DNA of 64,000 bases, from assembly GCF_900106755.1 (NCBI RefSeq), contig NZ_FNNN01000024.1, forward strand, positions 29,424 through 93,423, given 5' to 3'. Shown here piece by piece: positions 1 through 8,261 of the stretch. Every line of letters begins with the position of its first letter. The stretch's first letter is position 1. Below the pieces are notes generated by a model. It was given only the letters and a program-made list of their open reading frames with translations. It was not told the DNA's origin and did not search any database. The DNA comes from Bacteroides faecis MAJ27. Lineage in GTDB: Bacteria > Bacteroidota > Bacteroidia > Bacteroidales > Bacteroidaceae. The position numbers were made by a program, and so were the translations under genes.

Positions 1-1025
1 CCGGATCTTATGAATCGTCACAACCTAATGATTTGTTGACATGGGAAAAGAATTACAGTTTGAACCTGGGTATCGACCTTTCATTTATTAACCGTATTTT
101 CGCGAGTCTGGAATATTACAACCGGGATACCAAAGACTTGCTCTACAGCCTCCCCATCAGCGCCACTACCGGATTTACCAGCTATTTGAGCAACATCGGA
201 CGCTTGAACAACAAGGGAATAGAATTTGAGTTGCGTACGCTGAACGTTGTTTCCAACGACTTTAACTGGACCAGTGTTTTCAACCTGAGCCATAACCGAA
301 ATAAGATTGTTTCACTCAACGGACTATTGGATCAAACGATTGAGGGAACATGGTTCATCCATAAAGTAGGTCTCCCCTATCATACGTTTTATGTAAAAGA
401 GTTTGCCGGAGTAGACCCACAGACCGGTTATGCCCAATATTACCTGAACACTAAAAATGAGGACGGAAGCTACAATCGCGAACTTACCACCGACGCTGAC
501 AAAGCAGAATCCATTCCGTACAAAACAGCCACTCCCAAAGTATCGGGAGGATTCACCAATATTCTGAATTACAAATGGATAGACCTGACTTTTACGCTGA
601 CTTATTCATTGGGCGGCTACTCGTTCGACAAACTGGGAACTTATATTGAAAACGGCACTAGCTCCATCTATAGTTCACGATACAACTTACCCGCATATAT
701 GATGAACCGTTGGCAGAATCCCGGAGATCAGACAGACATTCCCCGGTTTGTATATAACGAATCGGCTACTTCTACCAACTCGTCCCGCTATATCCATAGT
801 ACCGATCATTTACGCCTGAAGAACTTTACACTCGGCTTCACACTGCCCAACCAGTGGACGCAAAAACTGATGATTGACAAAGTACGCATATATTTCTCAG
901 GAAACAACCTGCTGACCTGGGCCAAATGGAAACAGTATGACCCCGAAACACCCGTCAACGGCGAAGTCTTTTGTGAGGCTCCTGCTATGCGTACTTTCAG
1001 TTTCGGAGCACAATTATCATTCTAA
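1..1025 (+). CDS. SusC-like TonB-dependent outer-membrane receptor, C-terminal part
   Basis: The frame is open to the window edge (it reads without a stop from base 3), so this is the last ~340 residues of a gene that starts outside the window. The text is typical of the C-terminal beta-barrel of SusC/RagA receptors: alternating aromatic strands, a stretch resembling 'NKGIEFELRTLN', 'TYSLGGYSFD', 'DHLRLKNFTLGFTLP' and 'RIYFSGNNLLTWAKW', and a terminal aromatic residue (ends LSF) as expected for BAM-inserted barrels. It imports a glycan or other ligand across the outer membrane with TonB energy. The SusD partner follows after 33 bases, so the two are co-transcribed. The substrate cannot be told from what is visible. 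Confidence 0.93.
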   Translation, partial: GSYESSQPNDLLTWEKNYSLNLGIDLSFINRIFASLEYYNRDTKDLLYSLPISATTGFTSYLSNIGRLNNKGIEFELRTLNVVSNDFNWTSVFNLSHNRNKIVSLNGLLDQTIEGTWFIHKVGLPYHTFYVKEFAGVDPQTGYAQYYLNTKNEDGSYNRELTTDADKAESIPYKTATPKVSGGFTNILNYKWIDLTFTLTYSLGGYSFDKLGTYIENGTSSIYSSRYNLPAYMMNRWQNPGDQTDIPRFVYNESATSTNSSRYIHSTDHLRLKNFTLGFTLPNQWTQKLMIDKVRIYFSGNNLLTWAKWKQYDPETPVNGEVFCEAPAMRTFSFGAQLSF

Positions 1026-1058
1026 CACACATGTCATTCTAACTAAATAAACAGCATA

Positions 1059-2552
1059 ATGAAACGAATTCATATATACATACTTACAGCAATGGTTTTG
1101 CTAAACAGTTCCTGCTCGGCAGACTGGTTAGACCTTAACACTACCAGTTCGGTAGAAACAGGACAGGCAATCGTAACACTGGACGATGCCCAAATCGCTC
1201 TGAACGGAATTTATCGTCTGGCATCCGGCCACAGCTACTACGGAGATAACTATTGGTATTACGGTGATTGCCGTGCCGCCGATGTACAGGCACGTATAAC
1301 CAAAGGAGACGGAAAACGCGTATCTCCCTATTATGAATACAACGTGCTTGCTTCCGATAATCTGAATATTGTACTGCCCTGGAACACCGTTTATAAAGTA
1401 ATACGACAGACGAATAATCTGATACAGAAAATTGAGTCGGGCAGTATTCAAAGCAGTGATACCAAAGAACTGAACCGCATTAAGTCCGAAGCGCTGGTCA
1501 TGCGGGGACTTTCTCTCTTCAACCTGACCCGGTTGTTCGGAATGCCTTATACGAATGACAAGGGGGCTTCATTGGGAGTACCCATCGAAACCTCCCCGTC
1601 CGATCCCACGCATAAACCGTCACGCAATACTGTAGCACAATGCTACGAACAGGTAGTCAGTGACATGAGCAATGCACTCTCCGGATTGACACAAGAGACA
1701 TCCAATGGTTATATCAACTACTGGGCAGCTCAGGCATTACTATCGAGAGTCTATCTGAATATGGGTGAATATCAGAAAGCCTATGATGCCGCTACGGATG
1801 TTATCAATAACAATGGCGGACGTTACCAGCTTTACAGTTATGAGGAATATCCCAATGTATGGGGACAGGATTTCCAGTCGGAATCATTATTCGAACTCTA
1901 CATCACTTTATCCGAACCCTCTGGAGGTACAGGCGGTGAGGGTGCTCCGATGGTTTATGCCAACGAAGCAACAATCGACTGGAATAATCTGATCTTGTCG
2001 GAGGATTTTCTCAACCTGCTGAATGAAGATCCCAAGGATGTACGCCATTGCCTGACAAAGGAATCTGTTATAGAAAACAACACCGGACTTCCGACTGCCG
2101 CCAGGCACGAGAAAGTCTATCTTGCCAAATTCCCCGGTAAGACCGGAGATGATCCCAAGACCAATAACATTTGCATCATCCGCCTTTCCGAAGTCTATCT
2201 GAATGCGGCTGAAGCGGGACTGAAAAAAGGAACGAATCTTGAAGAGGCACAAAGTTATCTGAATGACATTATCAGCCGCCGTACCACGGATACGAGTCAA
2301 CAAGTATCAACAGAGACTTTCACTCTGGACAGAATTCTTAAAGAACGCCGCAAGGAACTGGTTGGAGAAGGGGAAATCTTCTATGACTACTTACGCAATG
2401 GCCTGGCTATTGAACGCAAAGGCAGTTGGCATCTTGAAACTCTGAAAGCATTTAACGCACAAAAGATAGAAGCTACCGATCTGAGAATAGCTCTGCCTAT
2501 CCCGCAAAGTGAGATAGATGCCAATCCGAATATACAGCAGAATCCAAGATAA
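1059..2552 (+). CDS. SusD/RagB-family outer-membrane lipoprotein
   Basis: The protein has 497 residues. The start carries a lipoprotein signal with a hydrophobic stretch and Cys19 (context NSSC), followed by the usual SusD opening 'DWLDLNTTSSVETGQA'. The helical TPR-like core is visible ('IKSEALVMRGLSLFNLTRLFGMPY', 'YINYWAAQALLSRVYLNMGEYQKAYDAA'), and the C-terminus has the family signature 'ILKERRKELVGEGEIFYDYLRNG' and 'ALPIPQSEIDANPNIQQNP'. SusD proteins sit as lids on the SusC barrel and help capture the ligand. It is directly downstream of the partial SusC gene and followed by a strong terminator, so it ends that operon in this window. No glycosidase is visible here. Confidence 0.95.
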   Translation: MKRIHIYILTAMVLLNSSCSADWLDLNTTSSVETGQAIVTLDDAQIALNGIYRLASGHSYYGDNYWYYGDCRAADVQARITKGDGKRVSPYYEYNVLASDNLNIVLPWNTVYKVIRQTNNLIQKIESGSIQSSDTKELNRIKSEALVMRGLSLFNLTRLFGMPYTNDKGASLGVPIETSPSDPTHKPSRNTVAQCYEQVVSDMSNALSGLTQETSNGYINYWAAQALLSRVYLNMGEYQKAYDAATDVINNNGGRYQLYSYEEYPNVWGQDFQSESLFELYITLSEPSGGTGGEGAPMVYANEATIDWNNLILSEDFLNLLNEDPKDVRHCLTKESVIENNTGLPTAARHEKVYLAKFPGKTGDDPKTNNICIIRLSEVYLNAAEAGLKKGTNLEEAQSYLNDIISRRTTDTSQQVSTETFTLDRILKERRKELVGEGEIFYDYLRNGLAIERKGSWHLETLKAFNAQKIEATDLRIALPIPQSEIDANPNIQQNPR

Positions 2553-2627
2553 CCAACGTCTATTGATGTATATAATTTCCGGAATAAACTGGCTATATTC
2601 ACATATTTAACCTGTCCCCCTGATATC

Positions 2628-2668
2628 AAAGAAGGTACATTTCATAAAAACTGAAATGTACCTTCTTT
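2628..2668 (+). terminator. Strong hairpin terminator after susD-like gene
   Basis: A perfect 17-bp inverted repeat lies 75 bases after the SusD stop (arms 2628-2644 and 2652-2668, 7-base loop). The right arm ends in CTTCTTT, and the left arm begins AAAG, so it may work in both directions. Confidence 0.8.
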
Positions 2669-2753
2669 ACCATTCAACACAGTCCTCACTCTCCCGCTTC
2701 TTTCCTCCTTAGTAAACGAATCGATAAAACAAAGCCCTTTTTCACCTGCATCT

Positions 2754-2784
2754 ATTGTGAGCAGAATTGTTTTTCCTATTTTTG
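2754..2784 (+). promoter_or_regulatory. Bacteroidota-type promoter for the Crp-family gene
   Basis: ATTG at 2754-2757 and TATTTTTG at 2777-2784 are separated by 19 bases. This fits the Bacteroides sigma-ABfr pattern (TTTG at -33, TAnnTTTG at -7). The ATG follows about 31 bases after the -7 box. Confidence 0.65.
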
Positions 2785-2815
2785 CACTTGACAGAAAATT
2801 ATTAAGGGCTACTTT

Positions 2816-3379
2816 ATGAGGAATATTATAGATAAGATGAACTCTTTGTATCCAATTTCGGATGAAACGATACAAATACTAAAAGAAAATACAGTATTAT
2901 GTCATTTTCCAAAGAGACATCAACTGATAGAGGCTAACAAGTTTTGCAAATCGGCTTATTTTATAGAAGAAGGGATGACCCGCTCTTTCTGGCTGGTAAA
3001 CGGAGAAGAGATAACAACTTCTTTTGCATGTGAAGGGGCGATTGTCTTCAGTATGGATGAATTATATTATAATAAGATGAGCGAAGAATTTGTGGAAACC
3101 CTTGAGGATGTTGTCGCATACAAAATATCACTGACGGATCTGCTCCGGTTGTTTGAAACCAATATCGAACTGGCAAACTGGGGAAGAGTGATTCATCAAA
3201 ACGAATACAGACGCCTGCACCGTTCGCACAAAGACCGCCTTACCCTGTCTGCTAAAGAAAGATATGAAGCATTCAAGCTTCAGTTTCCTCAAATGTGCCA
3301 GCGGATACAATTAGGATACATCGCCTCTTATCTGGGCATAACACTTTCAACACTCAGCCGCCTCAGAGCATACAAATAA
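2816..3379 (+). CDS. Crp/Fnr-family transcriptional regulator
   Basis: The protein has 187 residues. An N-terminal cNMP-binding-like jelly roll is visible ('LCHFPKRHQLIEANKFCKSAYFIEEGMTRSFWLVNGEEITTSFACEGAIVFSM'), then the long dimer helix. The C-terminal helix-turn-helix is short ('LGYIASYLGITLSTLSRLRAYK'), as in many Bacteroidetes Crp-like proteins. The nucleotide-binding Arg/Glu pair of true Crp is not obvious, so the ligand is unknown. It stands alone behind its own promoter, upstream of a membrane acyltransferase. A similar regulator occurs at 17230. Confidence 0.88.
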   Translation: MRNIIDKMNSLYPISDETIQILKENTVLCHFPKRHQLIEANKFCKSAYFIEEGMTRSFWLVNGEEITTSFACEGAIVFSMDELYYNKMSEEFVETLEDVVAYKISLTDLLRLFETNIELANWGRVIHQNEYRRLHRSHKDRLTLSAKERYEAFKLQFPQMCQRIQLGYIASYLGITLSTLSRLRAYK

Positions 3380-3488
3380 TTCTCATACATGGTAAGATTT
3401 TGATGCAGGACAAATTTTTAAACCTATAAAATCCGTATTTTTGCGGCTTCTACAATGACTAATACTAATTTGAACAATAATTTAAAAC

Positions 3489-4637
3489 ATGCAAAAAATC
3501 TCTTCTTCTGCCTTTGCAGACTCTAAACCCCATTACGTACTCCTTGACGGACTGCGAGGGGTTGCGGCCCTTCTGGTTATATGGTATCATGTATTTGAAG
3601 GCTTTGCCACAAGTCCCATCGATCAGAAATTCAATCATGGATATCTGGCTGTCGATTTCTTCTTTATTCTGTCGGGCTTCGTTATCGGCTATGCTTATGA
3701 CGACCGTTGGAAAACAACGATGACCCAGAAAGAGTTCTTCAAACGCAGGTTAATCCGTCTGCATCCGATGGTTGTTATGGGAGCCGTTTTAGGCGCTATT
3801 ACATTTTGTATACAAGGCTGCGAGCAATGGGATGGCACCCGTGTTTCCATATCCATGGTCATGTTGGCCATGCTCCTCAATCTTTTCCTGATCCCGGCTG
3901 TTCCGGGTACAGGTCCCGAAGTCCGTGGAAACGGTGAGATGTATCCTTTGAATGGTCCCAGCTGGTCTTTGTTCTTCGAGTATATCGGTAATATTTTGTA
4001 TGCCCTGTTTATTCGCCGACTGTCTACCAAAGCACTTACGATACTCGTTGTGATAGCAGGAATCGGATTGGCGTCCTTCTCGATATTCAATCTTTCCGGC
4101 AACTATCACTTAGGAGTAGGCTGGTCGATGATCGACTATAACCTGATCGGAGGTTTTCTACGCATGCTGTTTGCATTCTCTATCGGATTATTGATGTCAC
4201 GCATCTTTAAACCTGTCCACATCAAAGGGGCTTTCTGGATGTGCAGCGTGGCAACTCTCGTTTTACTTTCCATGCCCTACGTTGGCGGTCACACTTCTCA
4301 GTGGATGAACGGCATTTACGATGCTGTATGCACCATTCTTATTTTCCCGCTACTGGTCTACCTGGGTGCTTCGGGAAAAACTACAGATAAAGGCACAGCC
4401 AAGATCTGTAAATTTCTGGGAGATATATCTTATCCGGTATACATCATCCACTATCCTTTCATGTATCTGTTCTATGCCTGGTTGTGGAGTAAAGAACCAC
4501 ATATTACTTTCTCCCAGTCCTGGCCGATAGCCCTGGTCGTGTTCTTCGGAAGCATCTTGCTGGCTTATCTTTGTCTGAAACTATATGATGAGCCTGTAAG
4601 AAAGTGGCTGAGCAAGAAGTTTCTGGCCAAAAAATAA
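3489..4637 (+). CDS. Membrane acyltransferase 3 family (OafA/YrhL-like)
   Basis: The protein has 382 residues with about ten hydrophobic segments. The N-terminus has the family signature 'YVLLDGLRGVAALLVIWYHVFE', with the conserved His of the YH pair, then 'AVDFFFILSGFVIGYAY' and the Arg-rich 'RRLIRLHPMVVMGAV'. This family moves acetyl or other acyl groups onto sugars of surface polysaccharides or other small molecules from the inner membrane. A -7-like box TATTTTTG lies at 3436-3443, about 45 bases before the ATG, so the gene can be transcribed alone. Its acceptor substrate is not shown by its neighbours. Confidence 0.92.
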   Translation: MQKISSSAFADSKPHYVLLDGLRGVAALLVIWYHVFEGFATSPIDQKFNHGYLAVDFFFILSGFVIGYAYDDRWKTTMTQKEFFKRRLIRLHPMVVMGAVLGAITFCIQGCEQWDGTRVSISMVMLAMLLNLFLIPAVPGTGPEVRGNGEMYPLNGPSWSLFFEYIGNILYALFIRRLSTKALTILVVIAGIGLASFSIFNLSGNYHLGVGWSMIDYNLIGGFLRMLFAFSIGLLMSRIFKPVHIKGAFWMCSVATLVLLSMPYVGGHTSQWMNGIYDAVCTILIFPLLVYLGASGKTTDKGTAKICKFLGDISYPVYIIHYPFMYLFYAWLWSKEPHITFSQSWPIALVVFFGSILLAYLCLKLYDEPVRKWLSKKFLAKK

Positions 4638-4667
4638 GAATAGTATCTTTTAAAAAGAAACAATCAT

Positions 4668-4703
4668 CTCACCTTGATAAGAAAGAATGCTTATCAAGGT
4701 GAG
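4668..4703 (+). terminator. Terminator after acyltransferase gene
   Basis: A perfect 14-bp stem (4668-4681 with 4690-4703, CTCACCTTGATAAG on the left) has an 8-base loop. It is followed by GCTATTTTCT and lies 30 bases after the acyltransferase stop. Confidence 0.75.
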
Positions 4704-4791
4704 GCTATTTTCTCATCTTTGGCAAAGTCCGACTAAAGAAAAATAGAAGGTAAATAACAATGGCAGTTTACTCAAAACAAACAATAAAAAA

Positions 4792-4821
4792 GAGCATTAC
4801 ACCATGCTTGATGCAATGCTC
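4792..4821 (-). terminator. Terminator of the winged-helix gene (minus strand)
   Basis: The stem GAGCATT/AATGCTC (4792-4798 with 4815-4821) is followed on the minus strand by a T6 run (plus-strand A run at 4786-4791). It lies 27 bases after the stop of the 74-residue protein. Confidence 0.65.
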
Positions 4822-4847
4822 CCCATTAAATCAATAAGTATTACGAA

Positions 4848-5072
4848 CTATCCAAAAGAGAAAGTCATATGACTTTCATTATAAACCTCTACCAGTCCAT
4901 TCTTGCGTTCAATAAACACTTTGTTTTCACGTGCCAGCCAACCGACTGCCAAAGCCGTGCTTTCTACACTAAGATTTACTTTTCGGGCAAGTTCCGGGAT
5001 GGAAATTCCATCGACTTCATTGAGAACATGCCAAATCTTTCCCGCGTTGACACCTACAATTTTCTTATCCAT
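4848..5072 (-). CDS. Small winged helix-turn-helix protein (DUF2582 type)
   Basis: The protein has 74 residues. Almost the whole protein is one winged helix: 'KIWHVLNEVDGISIPELARKVNLSVESTALAVGWLARENKVFIE' gives helix-turn-helix plus recognition helix, and the tail gives the wing. This matches the small DUF2582 family common in Bacteroidetes, whose biochemical function is not established. There is no ligand domain. It is expressed from the minus strand and ends at its own terminator. The gene beside it on the same strand is the 6S-like RNA at 5203-5433, and nothing here ties the two functionally. Confidence 0.85.
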   Translation of the reverse strand: MDKKIVGVNAGKIWHVLNEVDGISIPELARKVNLSVESTALAVGWLARENKVFIERKNGLVEVYNESHMTFSFG

Positions 5073-5202
5073 AGTAGTCTTTTTAGAATTAATACAAAAG
5101 GGAAACTAACTCGTCTAAGGGACAACGCTTTTTCACTATAAAACCCAAACTAAAGATCTTTTCATCTGTTTTGAATGTTATCTTGATTATCGAGGATAGG
5201 TA

Positions 5203-5433
5203 TAAAAAAACGTGAGCCTTTTCTTCCCAAATGTAGCAACAGGAACTACCAATCCCTACAACACAAATGAGAAGAACGCCCACGCAAAGTATATGTATAA
5301 TAAGCGTAGGCGTTCAGCCATTTTTACGTGTTGTAATATTTACCCCGAGGGTAAAGAAATTGGTAGTTTCGTTACTACGTAAAAAAGCTGAACGCTTTTC
5401 AATATTTAGTCTCAATGAACGCACCTTTCAACG
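5203..5433 (-). ncRNA. ssrS: Structured RNA with 6S RNA (SsrS) architecture
   Basis: No gene fits this stretch, yet on the minus strand it folds into one long rod. In plus coordinates the helices are: 5371-5378 with 5233-5240 (8 bp, one G-U); 5359-5368 with 5244-5253 (10 bp, perfect); 5328-5335 with 5257-5264 (8 bp, perfect); 5304-5315 with 5274-5285 (12 bp, one G-U), capped by an 18-base loop. Between the second and third helices one strand carries a 7-bp hairpin (5339-5345 with 5349-5355), giving a central bubble with a side hairpin. A -7 box TATATTTG (minus) lies at 5440-5447, and a T7 run closes the transcript at 5203-5209. Rod, central bubble, length of ~230 bases and terminator are those of 6S RNA, which binds the RNA polymerase holoenzyme. 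The assignment is by architecture only. Confidence 0.6.
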
Positions 5434-5439
5434 GCTATA

Positions 5440-5447
5440 CAAATATA
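5440..5447 (-). promoter_or_regulatory. -7 box of the 6S-like RNA
   Basis: The minus strand reads TATATTTG, an exact TAnnTTTG match, about 7 bases ahead of the predicted RNA start. I do not see a good -33 TTTG at the usual spacing. Confidence 0.5.
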
Positions 5448-5553
5448 GCAAAATTTTATATTAAAGATTACATTCGTCCTTTTTTTTTGCTTTGCGACTA
5501 CTAATTTATCACATTTCTTAGCATTACAACTACAATAGAGTCTCTCTCCTCAT

Positions 5554-5617
5554 CAAATCTCCCTTCCACTTAAGCGCCCTATTTATTTGCCGGGTTCAAG
5601 AGGAAGGGAGAGATTTG
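5554..5617 (-). terminator. Possible terminator after the 101-residue gene
   Basis: An imperfect inverted repeat has CAAATCTCCCTTCC at 5554-5567 and GGAAGGGAGAGATTTG at 5602-5617, with a 34-base loop. It lies just beyond the minus-strand stop at 5624. The long loop and weak T tract keep the confidence low. Confidence 0.4.
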
Positions 5618-5623
5618 CTAAAT

Positions 5624-5929
5624 TCAACCAACTACATTGTAAATGTACACTTCAGGGGCTGCCTGAAAGTAGGGCTTTAGTTCAACTACTACATCCTGAT
5701 TAAACAAATCAGAGACTAAATACCCTTCGGCCTCTGTTGTAGAAGTAAAACCATGAAGTACCTGCACATCTTCCCCCCTTACAAGTAATTGCTTACTGAC
5801 TGCACCGGATATTGTATCCAAAAACGGTTGACGATACTTTGTGTACACAGCTGCGGCAGCCGCACGATCGTTCTCATTTACTTTAAGAGTTATTTCCAAA
5901 TAAGCTCCCACAGTTTTTTCTGTTGCCAT
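5624..5929 (-). CDS. Small protein of unknown function (101 residues)
   Basis: I do not recognise the family with certainty. The text begins MATEKTVGAYLEITLKVN, an alternating strand pattern. It then has an Ala-rich helix ('ENDRAAAAAVYTKYRQPFL'), and later strands such as 'GEDVQVLHGFTSTTEAEGYL' and 'DVVVELKPYFQAAPEVYIYNVVG'. The beta-alpha-beta layout and size resemble the dimeric alpha/beta-barrel fold of antibiotic biosynthesis monooxygenase-like proteins, but no catalytic residue supports an enzyme call. There is no signal peptide, so it is probably cytoplasmic. It has its own good promoter (ATTG, 20 bases, TAACTTTG) and is divergent from an AraC regulator at 6161, which might control it. 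Confidence 0.75.
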   Translation of the reverse strand: MATEKTVGAYLEITLKVNENDRAAAAAVYTKYRQPFLDTISGAVSKQLLVRGEDVQVLHGFTSTTEAEGYLVSDLFNQDVVVELKPYFQAAPEVYIYNVVG

Positions 5930-5955
5930 AATCTTTTGTTTTTAAATTAACACTG

Positions 5956-5987
5956 CAAAGTTAGAACTACCGGCATTGGTATTCAAT
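5956..5987 (-). promoter_or_regulatory. Promoter of the 101-residue gene
   Basis: On the minus strand, ATTG (5984-5987) and TAACTTTG (5956-5963) are separated by 20 bases. The start codon follows 26 bases after the -7 box. Confidence 0.65.
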
Positions 5988-6081
5988 GGGGTTTTAAGAA
6001 AATGAATGGTAAATTTGAGAAGGCTATTTCATACTTTCAAACTCACTTCCTTAATTTACCATTAAATATCTCTTTTTTACC

Positions 6082-6112
6082 ATTGACCTGACATAAAAAC
6101 AACTTATCTTTG
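6082..6112 (+). promoter_or_regulatory. Promoter of the AraC gene; decides its start codon
   Basis: ATTG at 6082-6085 and TATCTTTG at 6105-6112 are separated by 19 bases. The in-frame TTG at 6110 lies inside this -7 box, so translation must begin downstream, at the ATG at 6161. Confidence 0.65.
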
Positions 6113-6160
6113 CAAGCAAACTTATATCCATCAATTGTATTACTAATACCATATCCGCTA

Positions 6161-7036
6161 ATGAAAAAGACAGAAACATTTCCTCTTTATCATTTGGAAG
6201 AAAAGACACCTGCCAGTATTCAGTTCGAGCTAATGAAAATGCCGGATTTTTTCTTTGAAAACGGCGACAATCCCAAGCAGCCGCACATACATGGCTTTTA
6301 CCAGATTATATGGTTTCAGAAAGGTACAGGAGTCCACTATGTTGATTTTAAGGAGTATTCGGTAAGCGACAATACGTTGTTCTTTATATCACCCGGCCAG
6401 ATACATTATTTCGACAATAATCAGGAAGCTGAAGGAGTGATTATTCATTTCAATGAAAGTTTTCTTTCAGACGAAGGAAGCAGCGAAAATGTATTCCTGA
6501 AATATAATGTCTTCAATGCCTTCGATGCTGTTCCTTATTATAATGTAACCCCGGAGAATATCCAACGTTTGGCTTATATTACAGAAGAAATGGAGACTGA
6601 AAGCCGGAATATAAATACATTTGCCCATAAAGACTATCTAAAGTATTTAGTAAAAATGTTCCTGATCTACATACAGCGTATCGGACAAAGGGGAACAGGC
6701 ATCCCATTGTGTATCAACAATTCGTCCAATCGTACTTTTGTTCAGTTCCGTCAAACATTGGAGCACCACTACCGACACATACACACAGTTAAAGAATATG
6801 CCAATTATCTAAACGTATCGACTAAAACTCTGACTAACTGTGTTTATGAAAGTTCTCATAGTACACCATTGAAGATTATCAATGACCGAGTGATACTGGA
6901 AGCCAAACGTCAACTGCTTCATTCCAGTCTAAAGATCAAAGAAATCGCTTTCTATCTGGGATTTGAAGATCCATCTTATTTCGTAAAATTCTTCAAACGA
7001 CAGACAGGATATTTACCGGCAGAATTCAGAGAATAA
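6161..7036 (+). CDS. AraC-family transcriptional regulator (cupin + HTH)
   Basis: The protein has 291 residues from the ATG at 6161; the longer in-frame TTG start at 6110 falls within the promoter. The N-terminal ~150 residues form a cupin-like sensor ('QPHIHGFYQIIWFQKGTGVHYVDF', 'VSDNTLFFISPGQIHYFD', with His residues typical of the fold). The C-terminal ~100 residues carry the two AraC helix-turn-helix motifs ('TVKEYANYLNVSTKTLTNCVYE' and 'KIKEIAFYLGFEDPSYFVKFFKRQTGYLPAEFR'). It probably senses a small molecule and acts on neighbours; the divergent 101-residue gene and the downstream GNAT gene (12 bases away, likely same transcript) are candidates. The ligand is unknown. Confidence 0.9.
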   Translation: MKKTETFPLYHLEEKTPASIQFELMKMPDFFFENGDNPKQPHIHGFYQIIWFQKGTGVHYVDFKEYSVSDNTLFFISPGQIHYFDNNQEAEGVIIHFNESFLSDEGSSENVFLKYNVFNAFDAVPYYNVTPENIQRLAYITEEMETESRNINTFAHKDYLKYLVKMFLIYIQRIGQRGTGIPLCINNSSNRTFVQFRQTLEHHYRHIHTVKEYANYLNVSTKTLTNCVYESSHSTPLKIINDRVILEAKRQLLHSSLKIKEIAFYLGFEDPSYFVKFFKRQTGYLPAEFRE

Positions 7037-7048
7037 ATTAAACAACTT

Positions 7049-7450
7049 ATGAATATAGTATACAAAGAGACAAAAGACTTCACAGAACAAGAGGTAGAAG
7101 AACTATTCTTGTCTGTAAAATGGTTATCGGGGAAATATCCCGAACGGCTAATTAAAGCATTAAAATCTTCGTCATTAGTAGTAACCGCATGGGATGGAAC
7201 CCAATTAGTTGGCCTCATCCGTGCACTGGATGATGGAGAAATGGTTGCATTTCTCCATTATTTATTAGTACACCCCGATTATCAGGGGAATGGTATTGCC
7301 GGAAAGCTCCTAGATATTGTAAAGGAGAAATACAGAGATTACCTCTACCTCAACATCATGCCGGATGAAAAGAAAAATATTGTTTTCTACGAGAAACATG
7401 GATTCTCGTTATTAGAGGAAGGAGCGGCCATGCAAATCAGGCATTTATAA
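7049..7450 (+). CDS. GNAT-family N-acetyltransferase
   Basis: The protein has 133 residues, one GNAT domain. The acetyl-CoA loop of motif A is clear: 'LLVHPDYQGNGIAGKLLDIVKEKY' with the Q-x-x-G-x-A/G pattern. The final part 'NIVFYEKHGFSLLEEGAAMQIRHL' is the usual C-terminal beta strand and Tyr-containing helix. It would acetylate an amine on a small molecule or protein. It starts 12 bases after the AraC regulator and is probably co-transcribed, which suggests that the regulator controls an acetylation step. The substrate cannot be inferred. Confidence 0.9.
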   Translation: MNIVYKETKDFTEQEVEELFLSVKWLSGKYPERLIKALKSSSLVVTAWDGTQLVGLIRALDDGEMVAFLHYLLVHPDYQGNGIAGKLLDIVKEKYRDYLYLNIMPDEKKNIVFYEKHGFSLLEEGAAMQIRHL

Positions 7451-7470
7451 AAACGATTATTTACTGCCAA

Positions 7471-8094
7471 TCATTTTATTTCTGATTTTTGGCTATAAAT
7501 CAACCTATTTCTCTGGCTGATCGTCCACACGCCATCTACGAACCGTACATTCTTTGTATCATCATCTTCCACATTCCATGCATAACCTCCTGATGGCAGG
7601 CCACGTCTTTCCAGAATTTCATTGGGTTGATCATTAGAAAAGAAAAGCTCTACTCGTGTAGAATCAGGGCTAAAAACAATGAAAGCAGAAGCGTCATTGC
7701 AATCAACCGCTTCCGTACGGATTCCTTTTTCGAACAAACGAATACAATCCTGTTGCACCTCACACCATACATATCCGGCAGAGCCGATGCAACCATGCTC
7801 ATCACGGTCACCTCCTACTATCGGAGATTGCGGATACTGAACCAGCTTAGAAGCCTGCATTCCCGGTGTGTATTTTCCTGTATAGAATACCTCCAGAGTA
7901 TCATTCAGAAGCAGACCATTGACCTCATCTTTACTCGCATCCATCGTACTGAATGAAAGTGTATCATTTTTATTTGTAACAATCGTTACTGTATTCATAG
8001 TCGCATCACAAACGACACCTTTTGAACTTGTTGCCTTTGATGAACAACCTCCCATCATGCACAAAACTCCTAATGCTAATATTGCTGTTTTCAT
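7471..8094 (-). CDS. Lipoprotein of unknown function
   Basis: The protein has 207 residues. A short signal peptide ends at Cys17 (context MMGGC followed by SSK), so it is a lipoprotein of the cell envelope. The first half contains 'CDATMNTVTIVTNKNDTLSFSTMDASKDEVNGLLLNDTLEVFYTGKY', and the C-terminal half contains 'FIVFSPDSTRVELFFSNDQPNEILERRG' and 'GVWTISQRNRLIYSQ', suggesting two small beta domains. I do not recognise the family. A -7 box TATCTTTG on the minus strand lies at 8127-8134. It converges on the GNAT gene with 20 bases between stops. Confidence 0.8.
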   Translation of the reverse strand: MKTAILALGVLCMMGGCSSKATSSKGVVCDATMNTVTIVTNKNDTLSFSTMDASKDEVNGLLLNDTLEVFYTGKYTPGMQASKLVQYPQSPIVGGDRDEHGCIGSAGYVWCEVQQDCIRLFEKGIRTEAVDCNDASAFIVFSPDSTRVELFFSNDQPNEILERRGLPSGGYAWNVEDDDTKNVRFVDGVWTISQRNRLIYSQKSEIK

Positions 8095-8261
8095 ATTTTT
8101 AATTGACTGTTTGTTCTAATTCAGTGCAAAGATAAAGGTTATATGGAAAATATACTATCATCGCAAGCTGAATTAATGAATAAACACCCATTTATACTAT
8201 ATCTTTCCATATAAGTATCATTCAGTTGATTAATACGATAATTATTGTAGTCGCACGCAAC

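Noticed and set aside
2816..4637. Operon of Crp-type regulator with acyltransferase
   Set aside because: The acyltransferase has its own -7 box (3436-3443) in the 109-base gap, so a shared transcript is not supported.
5267..5464. A 65-codon plus-strand frame in the gap before the 101-residue gene
   Set aside because: It runs antisense through the nested helices of the 6S-like RNA and has no recognisable protein text.
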